Shown: positions 16,361-25,012, counted from the first letter of the stretch. The stretch is DNA of 64,000 nucleotides from Geodermatophilus sp. DSM 45219 (GCF_900104025.1 NZ_FNIQ01000003.1:434001-498000); one strand, 5' to 3'. The notes: a model not told the origin generated them from the letters alone. Translations and numbers: made by a program.

Positions 16361-16471
16361 CGGACCTCCGCTCCAGCGGGCCCCACGACCCGCGCCTGCG
16401 GCGACGGTAACCGCTCGACGGGCGCAGGTGCGACTACCCGATCGGGCAGTGGCACCGCGGATGCGGAGAGG

Positions 16472-16867
16472 TCAGGGCACGTCGACGCTGACCTGGGTGG
16501 CCTTGACCGTGGCGACGGCGCGCACGCCGACGTCCAGGCCGAGCTCGTCGGCCGCCTCCCGGGACATGAGCGAGACCAGCCGGAAGGGCCCCGCCTGGAT
16601 CTCCACCTGGGCCATCACGGTGTCGCGGACGACGCGGGTAACGATGCCGGTCAGCCGGTTGCGGGCCGAGGAGCCGCGGGTGGCGCCGGGCTCGGGGGCC
16701 TCGTGCAGCTGCGCGGCCAGACGGGCCAGGTCGGCGCCGTCGACGTGCGTGGGACCCCCGCCGTCCCGCGAGGCCGGCAGCCGGCCGCTGTCGATCCAGC
16801 GGCGCACCGTGTCGTCGCTGACGCCGAGCAGGCCCGCGGCCTCGGCGATCCGGTAGGACGTGCTCAC
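16472..16867 (-). CDS. HTH-Mop molybdate-responsive binding protein
   Basis: 131 residues: an excisionase/MerR-like helix-turn-helix at the N-terminus (YRIAEAAGLLGVSDDTVRRW, residues 5-24) joined to a single Mop/TOBE domain (about 65-131; NRLTGIVTRVVRDTVMAQVE, then VGVRAVATVKATQVSVDVP). Such fusions are common beside actinobacterial mod operons and are likely molybdate sensors or storage-type binders; here it sits 111 bases upstream of modA, so it probably regulates modABC. The GTG start has TAGCGT six bases upstream and no ribosome site. Confidence 0.88.
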   Translation of the reverse strand: MSTSYRIAEAAGLLGVSDDTVRRWIDSGRLPASRDGGGPTHVDGADLARLAAQLHEAPEPGATRGSSARNRLTGIVTRVVRDTVMAQVEIQAGPFRLVSLMSREAADELGLDVGVRAVATVKATQVSVDVP

Positions 16868-16873
16868 GGGGCG

Positions 16874-16879
16874 ACGCTA
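16874..16879 (-). promoter_or_regulatory. Putative -10 box of the HTH-Mop gene (leaderless)
   Basis: ACGCTA on the plus strand reads TAGCGT on the coding strand and ends six bases before the GTG at 16867. The same TAGCGT box precedes moaE, the glutamate dehydrogenase and the holin-like gene. Confidence 0.5.
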
Positions 16880-16968
16880 GCCCGCCGGGTGCACCGGCCT
16901 GTGGACGGCGACCCGCCGTCCACAGCCACTGCCCGGCGCCGTCCGACCACCGGGGCAGCATCCCGGGC

Positions 16969-18195
16969 ATGGCGACCACGACCGCGGACGACCCCTGGCT
17001 CCGCGAGCTGCTGCTGCACGGCGACTGGCTGTCCGAGGCGGAGGACGCCGACCGGATGGCGACCCTGCTGGCCGACCGCGACCCGCTGGTGGACGGCGAC
17101 GGCGGGGCCACGCGCGTGCTGCTGTCGGCCCTCGCCGGCACGTGGGAGCGCGGCTGGCAGCCGGCCGACGTCGCCCACGCGGTCCGCCTCCGGGCGACCA
17201 CCCGCGCGGTCCGGCTGGTGGTCGCGCTGATCGCCGAGGACGCGCGGCTGACCGACGCGGCGACCCGCGCGCCCGAGGTGTGGGTCGGGCAGCTGCGCGA
17301 GCTGGGTGCGCTCACCGCCGGTGCGCCCGGGGTCGTCGCGGCCTGGTACCGGGCGGAGGGGCGGCCGCCGGGCGAGGCGTGGCGCGAGGTGCTCGTCCTG
17401 GCCTCGACGCTGCGCACGGCGGCGCGCATCGACCAGCTGGTGCCGCCGCCGTCCCGGTGGGGCGCCGGTGCGCGGCGCGCGGCGCCCGCGTCCGCGCCCG
17501 ACGACGCGCGGGCACTCCGCCGCATCCGGGCGCTGCTGGCCAAGGCGGAGTCGACGGAGTTCCCCGGGGAGGCCGAGTCGCTGACGGCCAAGGCGCAGGA
17601 GCTGATGACCCGCCACGCCGTCGACGCCGCGCTCCTCGAGGCCGGCGGGACGGCTCCGGGGCGCACGGCCGTGGACGCCCGCCGGGTGCACGTCGACGAG
17701 CCCTACGTGCGGGCCAAGGTGCAGCTGCTGGGGGCGGTCGCCGACGCCAACGGCGTCCGGCTGGTCTGGTACCAGGGTCTGGGCATCGCGAACCTGGTCG
17801 GCGTCGCCGCGGACCTCGACGCGGTGGAGCTGCTGTTCACCTCCCTGCTGCTACAGGTCGGCCAGGCGCTGGCGGTGGCCGAGCGGGCGGCCGGACGACG
17901 GTCGGCGTCCCGCTCGTTCCGCAGGGCGTTCCTGCTGGGCTACGCGGTCCGCGTCGGCGAGCGGCTGACCACCGCGCGGGAGCGGGCCACCGCCGCCGCG
18001 GCCGCGGAGCAGGGCGGGGACCTGCTGCCGGTCCTCCGCTCGCGGCAGGTGGCGGTCGACCACGCGTTCACCGAGCTGTTCCCGCGCGTGCGCAGCACCC
18101 GCAGCCGCGCGTCCACGGACGCCGGGGGCTGGTGGGCCGGCCGCGCCGCCGCCGACTCCGCCGACGTCGGGTCCCGGCGCTCGCCCCTGCGCTGA
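16969..18195 (+). CDS. DUF2786 domain protein
   Basis: 408 residues. The recognisable DUF2786 segment lies near residues 180-220 (RRIRALLAKAESTEFPGEAESLTAKAQELMTRH, only its core quoted: KAESTEFPGEAESL and AQELMTRHAVD). The flanking regions are helical, and the C-terminus is rich in Arg, Ser and Ala. No catalytic motif or export signal is seen. The family has no established function. ATG at 16969 is preceded by CAGCAT with seven bases between, a weak leaderless match. Divergent from the HTH-Mop gene across about 100 bases. Confidence 0.8.
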   Translation: MATTTADDPWLRELLLHGDWLSEAEDADRMATLLADRDPLVDGDGGATRVLLSALAGTWERGWQPADVAHAVRLRATTRAVRLVVALIAEDARLTDAATRAPEVWVGQLRELGALTAGAPGVVAAWYRAEGRPPGEAWREVLVLASTLRTAARIDQLVPPPSRWGAGARRAAPASAPDDARALRRIRALLAKAESTEFPGEAESLTAKAQELMTRHAVDAALLEAGGTAPGRTAVDARRVHVDEPYVRAKVQLLGAVADANGVRLVWYQGLGIANLVGVAADLDAVELLFTSLLLQVGQALAVAERAAGRRSASRSFRRAFLLGYAVRVGERLTTARERATAAAAAEQGGDLLPVLRSRQVAVDHAFTELFPRVRSTRSRASTDAGGWWAGRAAADSADVGSRRSPLR

Positions 18196-18203
18196 GCGCG
18201 GCT

Positions 18204-18324
18204 CCGCGGAGACGTTCCCGCGGAGCGCCCCAGCGGGCTGCCGGCCGCTCACGGTGGAGCGGCGCACGTCCCCGCGGAGACGTGGGGTCCTCATCCCGTT
18301 CGGCCAGGGGCGGTGGAGCGGCGC
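18204..18324 (+). repeat. Direct repeats in the DUF2786-recQ gap
   Basis: CCGCGGAGACGT occurs at 18204-18215 and 18272-18283; CGGTGGAGCGGCGC occurs at 18252-18265 and 18311-18324. These two interleaved pairs fill most of the 190-base gap upstream of recQ. They could be binding sites or a small duplication. Confidence 0.5.
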
Positions 18325-18386
18325 CGCGCGGGGTCGCTGTAGTGACACCAGCACGTCGTTTGCCGATCTGCTCCGCCGGGCAGCGG

Positions 18387-20096
18387 ATGCCGGTGCCCCG
18401 CAAGAGACACGCCGACCCCGCCGGGGCGTCGCCCTCCGTCCGCACCCGCCGCATGCGCGAGGCCGCCCGCGAGCTGCTCGGCTTCGAGGAGTTCCGGCCG
18501 GGCCAGGAGGAGGCGATGACGTCCGTCGTCTCCGGGCGCGACACCCTCGCGGTGCTGCCGTCGGGCGCCGGGAAGTCCGCCGTCTACCAGGTCGCCGGGC
18601 AGCTGTGCGCCGGTCCGGTCCTGGTCGTCTCGCCCCTCATCGCCCTGCAGCGCGACCAGGTCGGCCGGCTCGACGAGCTCGACGGGCTGCAGGGCGGCGC
18701 CGCCCAGCTGAACTCCGCGCAGTCCGCCGGTGACCAGCGCGCCGCGCTCGACGGGCTCGCGGACGGAACGGTCCGCTACCTCTTCCTCGCCCCCGAGCAG
18801 CTCACCAAGCCCGAGGTCGTCGAGGCCATCGCCGCGACGCACCCCGCGCTGTTCGTCGTCGACGAGGCACACTGCGTCTCCGCGTGGGGCCACGACTTCC
18901 GCCCCGACTACCTGCGTCTGGGCGGGGTCATCGAGCAGCTCGGCCACCCGACCGTCCTCGCCCTCACCGCGACCGCCGCGCCCCCGGTGCGCGCCGAGAT
19001 CGTCGAACGCCTCGGCATGCGCGACCCCCGCGTCGTCGTCGCCGGCTTCGACCGACCCGAGATCCGGCTGGAGGTCGAGCAGCACGCCGACGCCCACGCC
19101 AAGGAGAAGGCGGTCCACGAGCGGGTCACCGCGCTGGTCGGCGACGGGCAGGTGCCGGGGATCGTCTACAGCGCCACCCGCAGGGGCACCGAGCAGATCG
19201 CCGCCGAGCTGACCGACCGCGGGCTGCGGGTCCGGCCGTACCACGCCGGCCTGAAGAGGTCCGAGCGCGAGGACACCCAGCGCGCGTTCATGGACGACGA
19301 GCTGGACGTCGTGGTCGCCACCACCGCCTTCGGCATGGGCATCGACAAGCCCGACACCCGCTTCGTCGTCCACGCCGAGCCGGCCGACTCCGTCGACAGC
19401 TACTACCAGGAGATCGGCCGGGCCGGCCGCGACGGGCGACCCGCGCTCGCCGTGCTGGTCTACCGCCAGGAGGACCTCGGCCTGCGCCGCTTCTTCGCCG
19501 CGGGCGTCCCTGCCGAGGAGGAGCTCCAGCAGGTCGCCGGCCTGGTCGGCGCCGCCGAGGCCGCCGGCATCGACGAGGGCGTGGACGTCCGGCAGCTGCG
19601 CGAGGAGACCGGCCGCGCCGCCACTCCCCTGTCCCGCGACCTCAACCTGCTCGAGCAGGTGTCGGCCGTCGTCCTCGACGAGGAGGGCGCCGCCCACCCG
19701 GCCGAGGACGCCCCCTCGCCCGGCGACGCCGCGGCCGCCGCCCGGGCGCTCGCCGAGCACCGCGAGCGGGTCGACCAGAGCCGCGTCGAGATGATGCGCG
19801 GCTACGCCGAGACCACCGAGTGCCGGCGGCAGTTCCTGCTCGGCTACTTCGGCGAGCAGTTGGCACAGCCGTGCGGCAACTGCGACAACTGCGACGCCGG
19901 GCTGGCCCAGCGGCAGCCCGAGGAGGACCACGTGCCCTTCCCGCCGACGACGGCGGTGCAGCACGCCGAGTGGGGCCCCGGGATCGTCATGCGGGTCGAG
20001 GACGACCGGCTCGTCGTCCTCTTCGACGAGGTCGGCTACAAGACCCTCGCGCTGGCCGCCGTCCTGGAGCACGACCTGCTCGGACGCCGCGCCTGA
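18387..20096 (+). CDS. recQ: RecQ-family ATP-dependent DNA helicase
   Basis: 569 residues from ATG 18387 (GTG 18393 is an alternative). Superfamily 2 motifs: FEEFRPGQEEAM (motif 0), LAVLPSGAGKSAVYQ (I), LFVVDEAHCVSAWGHDFRP (II plus the RecQ aromatic loop), LALTATAAP (III), VVVATTAFGMGIDKPD (V) and QEIGRAGRDGRPA (VI). The zinc-binding region follows (C...QPCGNCDNCDAG). The last 70 residues contain a short domain (AVQHAEWGPGIVMRVEDDRL) instead of a clear HRDC domain. It unwinds 3'-5' in repair and replication-fork processing. The motif-I lysine context GAGKS is slightly unusual. Confidence 0.93.
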   Translation: MPVPRKRHADPAGASPSVRTRRMREAARELLGFEEFRPGQEEAMTSVVSGRDTLAVLPSGAGKSAVYQVAGQLCAGPVLVVSPLIALQRDQVGRLDELDGLQGGAAQLNSAQSAGDQRAALDGLADGTVRYLFLAPEQLTKPEVVEAIAATHPALFVVDEAHCVSAWGHDFRPDYLRLGGVIEQLGHPTVLALTATAAPPVRAEIVERLGMRDPRVVVAGFDRPEIRLEVEQHADAHAKEKAVHERVTALVGDGQVPGIVYSATRRGTEQIAAELTDRGLRVRPYHAGLKRSEREDTQRAFMDDELDVVVATTAFGMGIDKPDTRFVVHAEPADSVDSYYQEIGRAGRDGRPALAVLVYRQEDLGLRRFFAAGVPAEEELQQVAGLVGAAEAAGIDEGVDVRQLREETGRAATPLSRDLNLLEQVSAVVLDEEGAAHPAEDAPSPGDAAAAARALAEHRERVDQSRVEMMRGYAETTECRRQFLLGYFGEQLAQPCGNCDNCDAGLAQRQPEEDHVPFPPTTAVQHAEWGPGIVMRVEDDRLVVLFDEVGYKTLALAAVLEHDLLGRRA

Positions 20097-20099
20097 AGG

Positions 20100-20115
20100 A
20101 GGACGGGTTCGTCCT
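20100..20115 (+). terminator. Small hairpin after recQ
   Basis: AGGACG, loop GGTT, CGTCCT, four bases after the recQ stop. Short stem; no T-tract. It could terminate or slow transcription before the carbamoyltransferase gene. Confidence 0.35.
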
Positions 20116-20190
20116 GCGAAGTGCGCGCGCCGGCTCGATGATCACCAGAGGAGCCGGGCGTCCGACGTGCCCGGCGGGAGGAGTGCACGC

Positions 20191-21834
20191 GTGAAGGTCC
20201 TCGGCATCAACGCCATCTACCACGACCCCTCGGCGGCCCTGGTCGTCGACGGCCGGGTCGTGGCCGCGGCGGAGGAGGAGCGCTTCAGCCGGCGCAAGCA
20301 CGGCAAGCGCCCCCTGCCGTGGAGCGCCTGGGAGCTGCCCGAGCTGTCCGCGGCCTGGTGCCTGGCCGAGGCCGGCATCCGCCCCGAGGAGCTCGACGCC
20401 GTCGCCTACTCCTTCGACCCCGCCCTGATGGGGACGCCGGAGGACTCCGGGCTGTTCGACGACGGCGACGTGATGCGCAAGCAGTACGCCGAGATGGCCC
20501 CGGGCTTCCTGGCCCACGCGCTGCCGGGGCTGGACCCGGCGAAGGTCCGCTTCGTCAAGCACCACGTGGCCCACGCCGCCTCCGCCGGCCTGGCCGCGCC
20601 ACAGCGGGACAACGCCGTCCTGGTGCTCGACGGCCGCGGCGAGGCGCACAGCCACCTCGCGGGCCGCTACGTCGACGGCTCCCTGGAGGTCCTGGCCGGG
20701 CAGGCCCTCCCCCACTCGCTGGGCCTGGTGTACGAGGAGCTCACCGACCACCTGGGCTTCCTGCGCAGCTCCGACGAGTTCAAGGTCATGGCGATGGCCT
20801 CCTACGGCAAGCCGCGCTTCCTCGGCGAGCTGTCCGAGCTCATCCGGGCCACCGGCGACGGCGGCTTCCGCACCGAGAAGATCGACTTCACCGAGTTCGC
20901 CCCGCGTCTCGGCAAGGGCGAGGACTGGACCGAGGACCACGCCGACCTCGCCGCCAGCCTCCAGCAGCGGCTGGAGGAGGTGCTGGTCGACCTCGCCCGC
21001 TGGGTGCACGAGCAGACCGGCGAGAGGACCCTCACCCTGGCCGGCGGCACCGCGCTGAACTGCGTGGCCAACACCCGCATCCTCGCCGAGAGCCCGTTCG
21101 AGGAGGTCTGGGTGCAGCCGGCCGCCGGCGACGCCGGGACGGCGCTGGGCGCGGCACTGCACGTGGCCGCCGAGCTCGGCGAGCGCACCGAGCCGATGCC
21201 CGGTGCGGCGCTCGGCCGCGGCTGGAGCGACGAGGAGATCCAGCAGTGGCTGGAGACGGCGGCGATCGACTACGAGCGACCGGACGACGTCGCCGAGGCC
21301 GTGGCCGAGGTGCTGGCCGACAACGGCATCGTCGCCTGGTTCCAGGGCCGCAGCGAGTTCGGCCCGCGGGCGCTGGGCCACCGCTCCCTGCTGGCGCACC
21401 CCGGCTTCGAGGCCAACCTGGAGCGGATGAACGACGTCAAGGGCCGCGAGCAGTTCCGCCCGGTGGCGCCGATGGTGCTGCTGGAGAGGGCTCCGGAGAT
21501 CTTCAGCCGGGGTCCGATCCCCTCGCCGTACATGCTCTTCGTGCACGACGTCGCCCCGGAGTGGAAGGACCGCATCCCGACGGTCACCCACGTCGACGGG
21601 ACGGCGCGCATCCAGACCATCGACCGCGAGACCGAGCCGCTGGTGCACCGCATGATCTCCGCGTTCGAGCGGCGCACGGGCATCCCCGTCGTGGTCAACA
21701 CCAGCTTGAACACCGCCGGCCGCCCGATGGTCGACGACCCGCGCGACGCCCTGGAGTGCTTCGGCTCCGCGCCGGTCGACCTGCTCGCCATCGGCCCGTT
21801 CGTCGTCCGCAGGCCGCGGTCCACGCCGCGCTGA
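20191..21834 (+). CDS. NodU/CmcH-type O-carbamoyltransferase
   Basis: 547 residues from GTG 20191, chosen because GGAGGAG lies eight bases upstream and homologues begin LGINAIYHDPSAALVVDG. The N-terminal Kae1-like domain shows HHVAHAASA (metal-binding His) and GGTALNCVANTRI; the YrdC-like C-terminal part shows FQGRSEFGPRALGHRS and VNTSLNTAGRPMVDDP. These enzymes transfer carbamoyl from carbamoyl phosphate to sugar or antibiotic hydroxyls. Here no glycosyltransferase or antibiotic genes adjoin it, so the acceptor is unknown. Confidence 0.92.
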   Translation: MKVLGINAIYHDPSAALVVDGRVVAAAEEERFSRRKHGKRPLPWSAWELPELSAAWCLAEAGIRPEELDAVAYSFDPALMGTPEDSGLFDDGDVMRKQYAEMAPGFLAHALPGLDPAKVRFVKHHVAHAASAGLAAPQRDNAVLVLDGRGEAHSHLAGRYVDGSLEVLAGQALPHSLGLVYEELTDHLGFLRSSDEFKVMAMASYGKPRFLGELSELIRATGDGGFRTEKIDFTEFAPRLGKGEDWTEDHADLAASLQQRLEEVLVDLARWVHEQTGERTLTLAGGTALNCVANTRILAESPFEEVWVQPAAGDAGTALGAALHVAAELGERTEPMPGAALGRGWSDEEIQQWLETAAIDYERPDDVAEAVAEVLADNGIVAWFQGRSEFGPRALGHRSLLAHPGFEANLERMNDVKGREQFRPVAPMVLLERAPEIFSRGPIPSPYMLFVHDVAPEWKDRIPTVTHVDGTARIQTIDRETEPLVHRMISAFERRTGIPVVVNTSLNTAGRPMVDDPRDALECFGSAPVDLLAIGPFVVRRPRSTPR

Positions 21835-21942
21835 TGCCGGCCCCGACGGGCCTCCCTCACCCTCCCGGGGGAGCGACCCGGCGGGGGTGAACCGCGCGGT
21901 GGCGTCCCGGCGAACTCCCTGGTGACGGGCCCGGGCCCCGCA

Positions 21943-21991
21943 GGTAACGGTCGGGCAACGGTCGTCCCCCGATCAGGGGACGACCGTTACC
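21943..21991 (+). promoter_or_regulatory. Strong hairpin with two competing 5' arms
   Basis: AACGGTCGTCCCC (21957-21969), loop CGATCA, GGGGACGACCGTT (21976-21988) pair perfectly. Upstream, GGTAACGGTCG (21943-21953) pairs perfectly with CGACCGTTACC (21981-21991), which overlaps the same 3' arm. It lies between the carbamoyltransferase stop and the DUF4383 start. It may be a terminator, or a two-state leader structure. Confidence 0.5.
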
Positions 21992-22069
21992 GGCCGGCCC
22001 CCAGGGGTAATCCGGACCCGGACCGTCCAAGACAGGGCGGACCACGCAAGGCACATCGGGAGGACCCCC

Positions 22070-22519
22070 ATGTCCGCAACATCCGGCAACACCGGCACCG
22101 GCCGCGGCGCCATGACCTGGCCCCAGATGCTGGCGCTCGCCTTCGGTGCGATCTACCTCCTGGTCGGCGTCGTCGGCTTCTTCGTGACCGGCTTCGACGA
22201 CTTCTTCGCCCACGACACCAACGAGACCCTGGTGGGCTTCGAGATCAACGGCATGCACAACGTCGTCCACATCGTCATCGGTGTGGCCGGCCTGCTGCTG
22301 GGCCGGACCCTGGCCGGCGCGCGCACCTACGGCTGGCTGCTGGCCGTCGGCTACGGTGCCGCGTTCGTCTACGGGCTGATCGCGATCGGTGAGACGTGGG
22401 ACTTCCTCAGCATCAACGCCGCTGACAACGTCCTGCACGTCCTCACCGCGATCGTGGGTCTGGTCATCGCGCTGGGCCCGGTGCGCAGCGCCGTCGGCCA
22501 CCGCGGCTCGCGCGTCTGA
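22070..22519 (+). CDS. DUF4383 membrane protein
   Basis: 149 residues with four transmembrane segments (about 22-42, 66-84, 92-112, 122-140). The pattern HNVVHIVIGVAGLLLGRT and DNVLHVLTAIVGLVIALG, each with a His near the membrane face, is typical of DUF4383, a family of unknown function common in actinobacteria. GGAGGACCCCC precedes the ATG. A long leader with a strong hairpin lies upstream, and repeat copy d begins two bases after the stop. Confidence 0.85.
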   Translation: MSATSGNTGTGRGAMTWPQMLALAFGAIYLLVGVVGFFVTGFDDFFAHDTNETLVGFEINGMHNVVHIVIGVAGLLLGRTLAGARTYGWLLAVGYGAAFVYGLIAIGETWDFLSINAADNVLHVLTAIVGLVIALGPVRSAVGHRGSRV

Positions 22520-22521
22520 AC

Positions 22522-22593
22522 AAGGACCCCCTCGCTCCCCACCGCTCGCACGCTCGCGGCGGGCCCCTACGAGGGGGCCGTTCCAGCACCTCA
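22522..22593 (+). repeat. Palindromic terminator-like repeat (copy d)
   Basis: AAGGACCCCCTCGCTCCCC, centre CGCTCGCACGCTCGCGGC, then GGGCCCCTACGAGGGGGCC and the tail GTTCCAGCACCTCACC. Same orientation relative to the upstream gene as the other copies; its tail matches copy b. Confidence 0.75.
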
Positions 22594-22628
22594 CCGGAGG
22601 CCGGATCCCGTACGGGCCCGGCCTCCGG
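22594..22628 (+). terminator. Perfect 11-bp hairpin after repeat copy d
   Basis: CCGGAGGCCGG pairs with CCGGCCTCCGG; the loop contains the smaller palindrome CCCGTACGGG. Two strong hairpins thus follow the DUF4383 gene. The remaining gap to 22778 shows no gene. Confidence 0.5.
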
Positions 22629-22778
22629 CGCGTCCGGGTGGACGGCGCGCACGGGGGGCTGGCGGCACGGCCGTCGGCGGCGGACGCTTCTCGTGGGGCG
22701 TGACCGGGGGACGCCACCGACCGCGCCCCCGCCGCCCGAGACCGAGGCGCCGCACGTGCCGCGACGGAGGCCCGTGCC

Positions 22779-23060
22779 GTGGACGACGACCCCGTGCTGC
22801 GCGCCCTGGGCGAGGACCTCGCCCGCGACGACCCCGACCTGGCCGCCCTGCTCACCACCGGCCCGTGCCCGGGCCACCCCGGCCGCGGCGCCCTCTGGCT
22901 GGTGGTCCTCGGTGCGACGGCCGCCGTCGCCGCACCCCTGCTGGTCGGGCCGGCCGCCTTCGGCCTCATGGCGGTCCTGGTGCTCGTCGGGTGCCCGATC
23001 GCGATGAGCCGCTGGCTGATACCGACCGAGGACCCGCGGGAAGACGACCCGCCGTCCTGA
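22779..23060 (+). CDS. DUF3040-like small membrane protein
   Basis: 93 residues with two adjacent hydrophobic segments (about 39-56 and 60-76) and an acidic N-terminus LRALGEDLARDDPDLAALL, which matches the DUF3040 pattern of short actinobacterial membrane proteins (ordinarily a helical N-terminal motif, then two helices). Function unknown. GTG start at 22779; no clear ribosome site. It lies alone between the hairpin region and the acyl-CoA dehydrogenase gene. Confidence 0.6.
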   Translation: MDDDPVLRALGEDLARDDPDLAALLTTGPCPGHPGRGALWLVVLGATAAVAAPLLVGPAAFGLMAVLVLVGCPIAMSRWLIPTEDPREDDPPS

Positions 23061-23108
23061 CGCCCCGGCGCGGGCCGACCCCGGCGAGACGCCGGTCACG
23101 TCGCCCTC

Positions 23109-23114
23109 TACCTT
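23109..23114 (+). promoter_or_regulatory. Putative -10 box of the acyl-CoA dehydrogenase gene
   Basis: TACCTT ends six bases before the ATG at 23121 with no Shine-Dalgarno sequence between, as for moaA. Confidence 0.5.
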
Positions 23115-23120
23115 GCGCTC

Positions 23121-24332
23121 ATGGACTTCGCCCTCTCCGCCCGAGCCGAGGACGTCTGCGGCCGGATGTGGGACTTCATGCGTGAGCAGGTCTTCCCCGC
23201 CGAGCCGGTCTACGACGCGTGGCGCGCCGAACGCGGCCACGACGACCACGGGCACCCGCCGGTCCTGGAGGAGCTGAAGGTCGAGGCCCGCAAGCGCGGC
23301 CTGTGGAACCTGTTCCACCACGAGCTCGGCGGGATGACCAACCTGGAGTACGCCTCCGTCGCCGAGATCATGGGCTGGTCGCCGGTGATCGCCCCCGAGG
23401 TCACCAACTGCGGGGCGCCGGACACCGGCAACATGGAGACGCTCATGCTGTTCGGCACGCCCGAGCAGAAGCAGCGCTGGCTGGACCCGCTGCTCGAGGG
23501 GGAGATCCGGTCCGGGTTCGCGATGACCGAGCCGGACGTCGCCTCGTCCGACGCCCGCAACATCCAGACCTCGATCGTCCGCGACGGCGACGAGTACGTC
23601 GTCAACGGCCGGAAGTGGTGGATCACCGGCACCGCCGACGAGCGGTGCCAGGTCTTCATCGTCATGGGCAAGACCGACCCCGACGGGCCGCCGCACCGGC
23701 AGCAGTCGATGGTGCTGGTCCCCCGCAACACCCCCGGCTTCGAGATCGTCCGGCACCTGCCGGTCTTCGGGTACCAGGACCAGCACGGCCACTCGGAGCT
23801 GCGGTTCACCGACGTCCGGGTGCCGGTCTCGAACCTCCTGGCCGCCGAGGGCGACGGGTTCATGATCGCCCAGGCCCGGCTCGGTCCCGGCCGCATCCAC
23901 CACTGCATGCGGGCCATCGGCATGGCCGAGCGGGCGCTGGCCCTCATGGTCGAGCGGTCCAAGGCGCGGGTCGCCTTCGGCCGGCCGCTGGCCGACCAGG
24001 GCACCGTCCGGGAGGACATCGCCCTGTCGCGCATCGAGATCGACCAGGTGCGGCTGTACGTGCTCAAGACGGCCGACCTCATCGACAAGTACGGCGCCAA
24101 GGGCGCGCGGACCGAGATCTCCGCGATCAAGGTCGCCGCCCCGCGGGTGGCGCTCGACGTCATCGACCGGGCGATCCAGCTGCACGGCGGCGCCGGCGTC
24201 AGCGACGACACCCCGCTGGCCGGCTTCTACGCGCACGCCCGGACGCTGCGCATCGTCGACGGCCCCGACGCGGTGCACATCCGCGGGGTGGCCAAGGAGG
24301 AGCTGTCCCGGGAGCGCCCCTACACGGGCTGA
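23121..24332 (+). CDS. Acyl-CoA dehydrogenase (ACAD10/11-like)
   Basis: 403 residues with all three acyl-CoA dehydrogenase domains: the N-terminal helical domain, the central beta domain with [16 protein letters not shown] and [14 protein letters not shown], and the C-terminal helical domain with [11 protein letters not shown] and the flavin/active-site region [20 protein letters not shown]. It oxidises an acyl-CoA to the 2,3-enoyl-CoA, passing electrons to ETF. The lack of a Glu at the common FadE position, with Asp-Thr-Pro in the C-terminal motif, resembles ACAD10/11 members. Substrate unknown. No other beta-oxidation gene adjoins. Confidence 0.93.
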   Translation: MDFALSARAEDVCGRMWDFMREQVFPAEPVYDAWRAERGHDDHGHPPVLEELKVEARKRGLWNLFHHELGGMTNLEYASVAEIMGWSPVIAPEVTNCGAPDTGNMETLMLFGTPEQKQRWLDPLLEGEIRSGFAMTEPDVASSDARNIQTSIVRDGDEYVVNGRKWWITGTADERCQVFIVMGKTDPDGPPHRQQSMVLVPRNTPGFEIVRHLPVFGYQDQHGHSELRFTDVRVPVSNLLAAEGDGFMIAQARLGPGRIHHCMRAIGMAERALALMVERSKARVAFGRPLADQGTVREDIALSRIEIDQVRLYVLKTADLIDKYGAKGARTEISAIKVAAPRVALDVIDRAIQLHGGAGVSDDTPLAGFYAHARTLRIVDGPDAVHIRGVAKEELSRERPYTG

Positions 24333-24399
24333 CGCGCGGACCCGTCCAGGGCACCGGCACCCGTCCCGGGGTGTCGGTGCCCGGTGCCACGCTGCCCGC

Positions 24400-24774
24400 G
24401 TGCCCAGGGACGACGACGCCGAGGACCTGCTGAGCGAGCACCCGGAGACGGTCACCGCCACCGCCCAGCGGCTGCGCGAGGTGCTGCTCGACGCCCACCC
24501 GCAGCTCGAGGAGCGGGTGCGCCGCGGCTGGCACTCGATCAACTACCGCGACCCGGTGGCCGGCTTCGTCTGCGCGCTCTTCCCGACCGCGGACCGCGTG
24601 CAGCTGGTGTTCGAGCACGGTGCCCGGCTGCCCGACCCGGAGCGGCGGCTGTCGGGCACCGGGCGGCAGGTCCGCGCGCTCGAGCTCACGGCCCCGGAGC
24701 AGGTCGACGACGAGGTCGTGGGCACGTTCCTCGACCACGCCGTCGAACTGGGGACCGCACTGCGCGCCCGCTGA
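24400..24774 (+). CDS. DUF1801 (YdhG-like) domain protein
   Basis: 124 residues in the DUF1801 fold: LREVLLDAHPQLEERVRRGW, HSINYRDPVAGFVCALFPT and a conserved LVFEHGARLPDP, then a basic and helical C-terminus. The family is related to iron-binding frataxin-like or phosphate-related proteins in annotation, but no function is established. GTG 24400 with CACGCT six bases upstream. It sits between the acyl-CoA dehydrogenase and a convergent small gene. Confidence 0.8.
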   Translation: MPRDDDAEDLLSEHPETVTATAQRLREVLLDAHPQLEERVRRGWHSINYRDPVAGFVCALFPTADRVQLVFEHGARLPDPERRLSGTGRQVRALELTAPEQVDDEVVGTFLDHAVELGTALRAR

Positions 24775-24811
24775 GCGGCCTGCGCCGAGCCGCCGAGCCG
24801 CCGGGACGGCG

Positions 24812-25012
24812 TCAGGGGGCGAGCGTGCCGCCGAACCCGCCGGCGGCGAGCTTGGCCATGAGCTGGGTGCGGTCCAGCCCGATCGCGTCGAGCGTGTCGC
24901 CGTCCCGGTCGGTGTCGATCTCGTCGGGCAGCTGAGCGGCCACCTTGTCGGCCGTGTCGTTGTCGCCCTCCGTGTGCAGCATCCGCAGCAGCTCCTGCTT
25001 GTCCAGCTTCAC
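24812..25012 (-). CDS. Small conserved-looking hypothetical protein
   Basis: 66 residues from GTG 25012 with GGAGG upstream: KLDKQELLRMLHTEGDNDTA at the start, then an acidic middle (DEIDTDRDGDTLDAIGLD) and a short C-terminus. The DTDRDGD stretch resembles a calcium-binding loop but is too short to call. It is helical and has no membrane segment. I do not recognise a family. Its coding bias (G/C at third positions) and ribosome site support a real gene. Confidence 0.6.
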   Translation of the reverse strand: MKLDKQELLRMLHTEGDNDTADKVAAQLPDEIDTDRDGDTLDAIGLDRTQLMAKLAAGGFGGTLAP

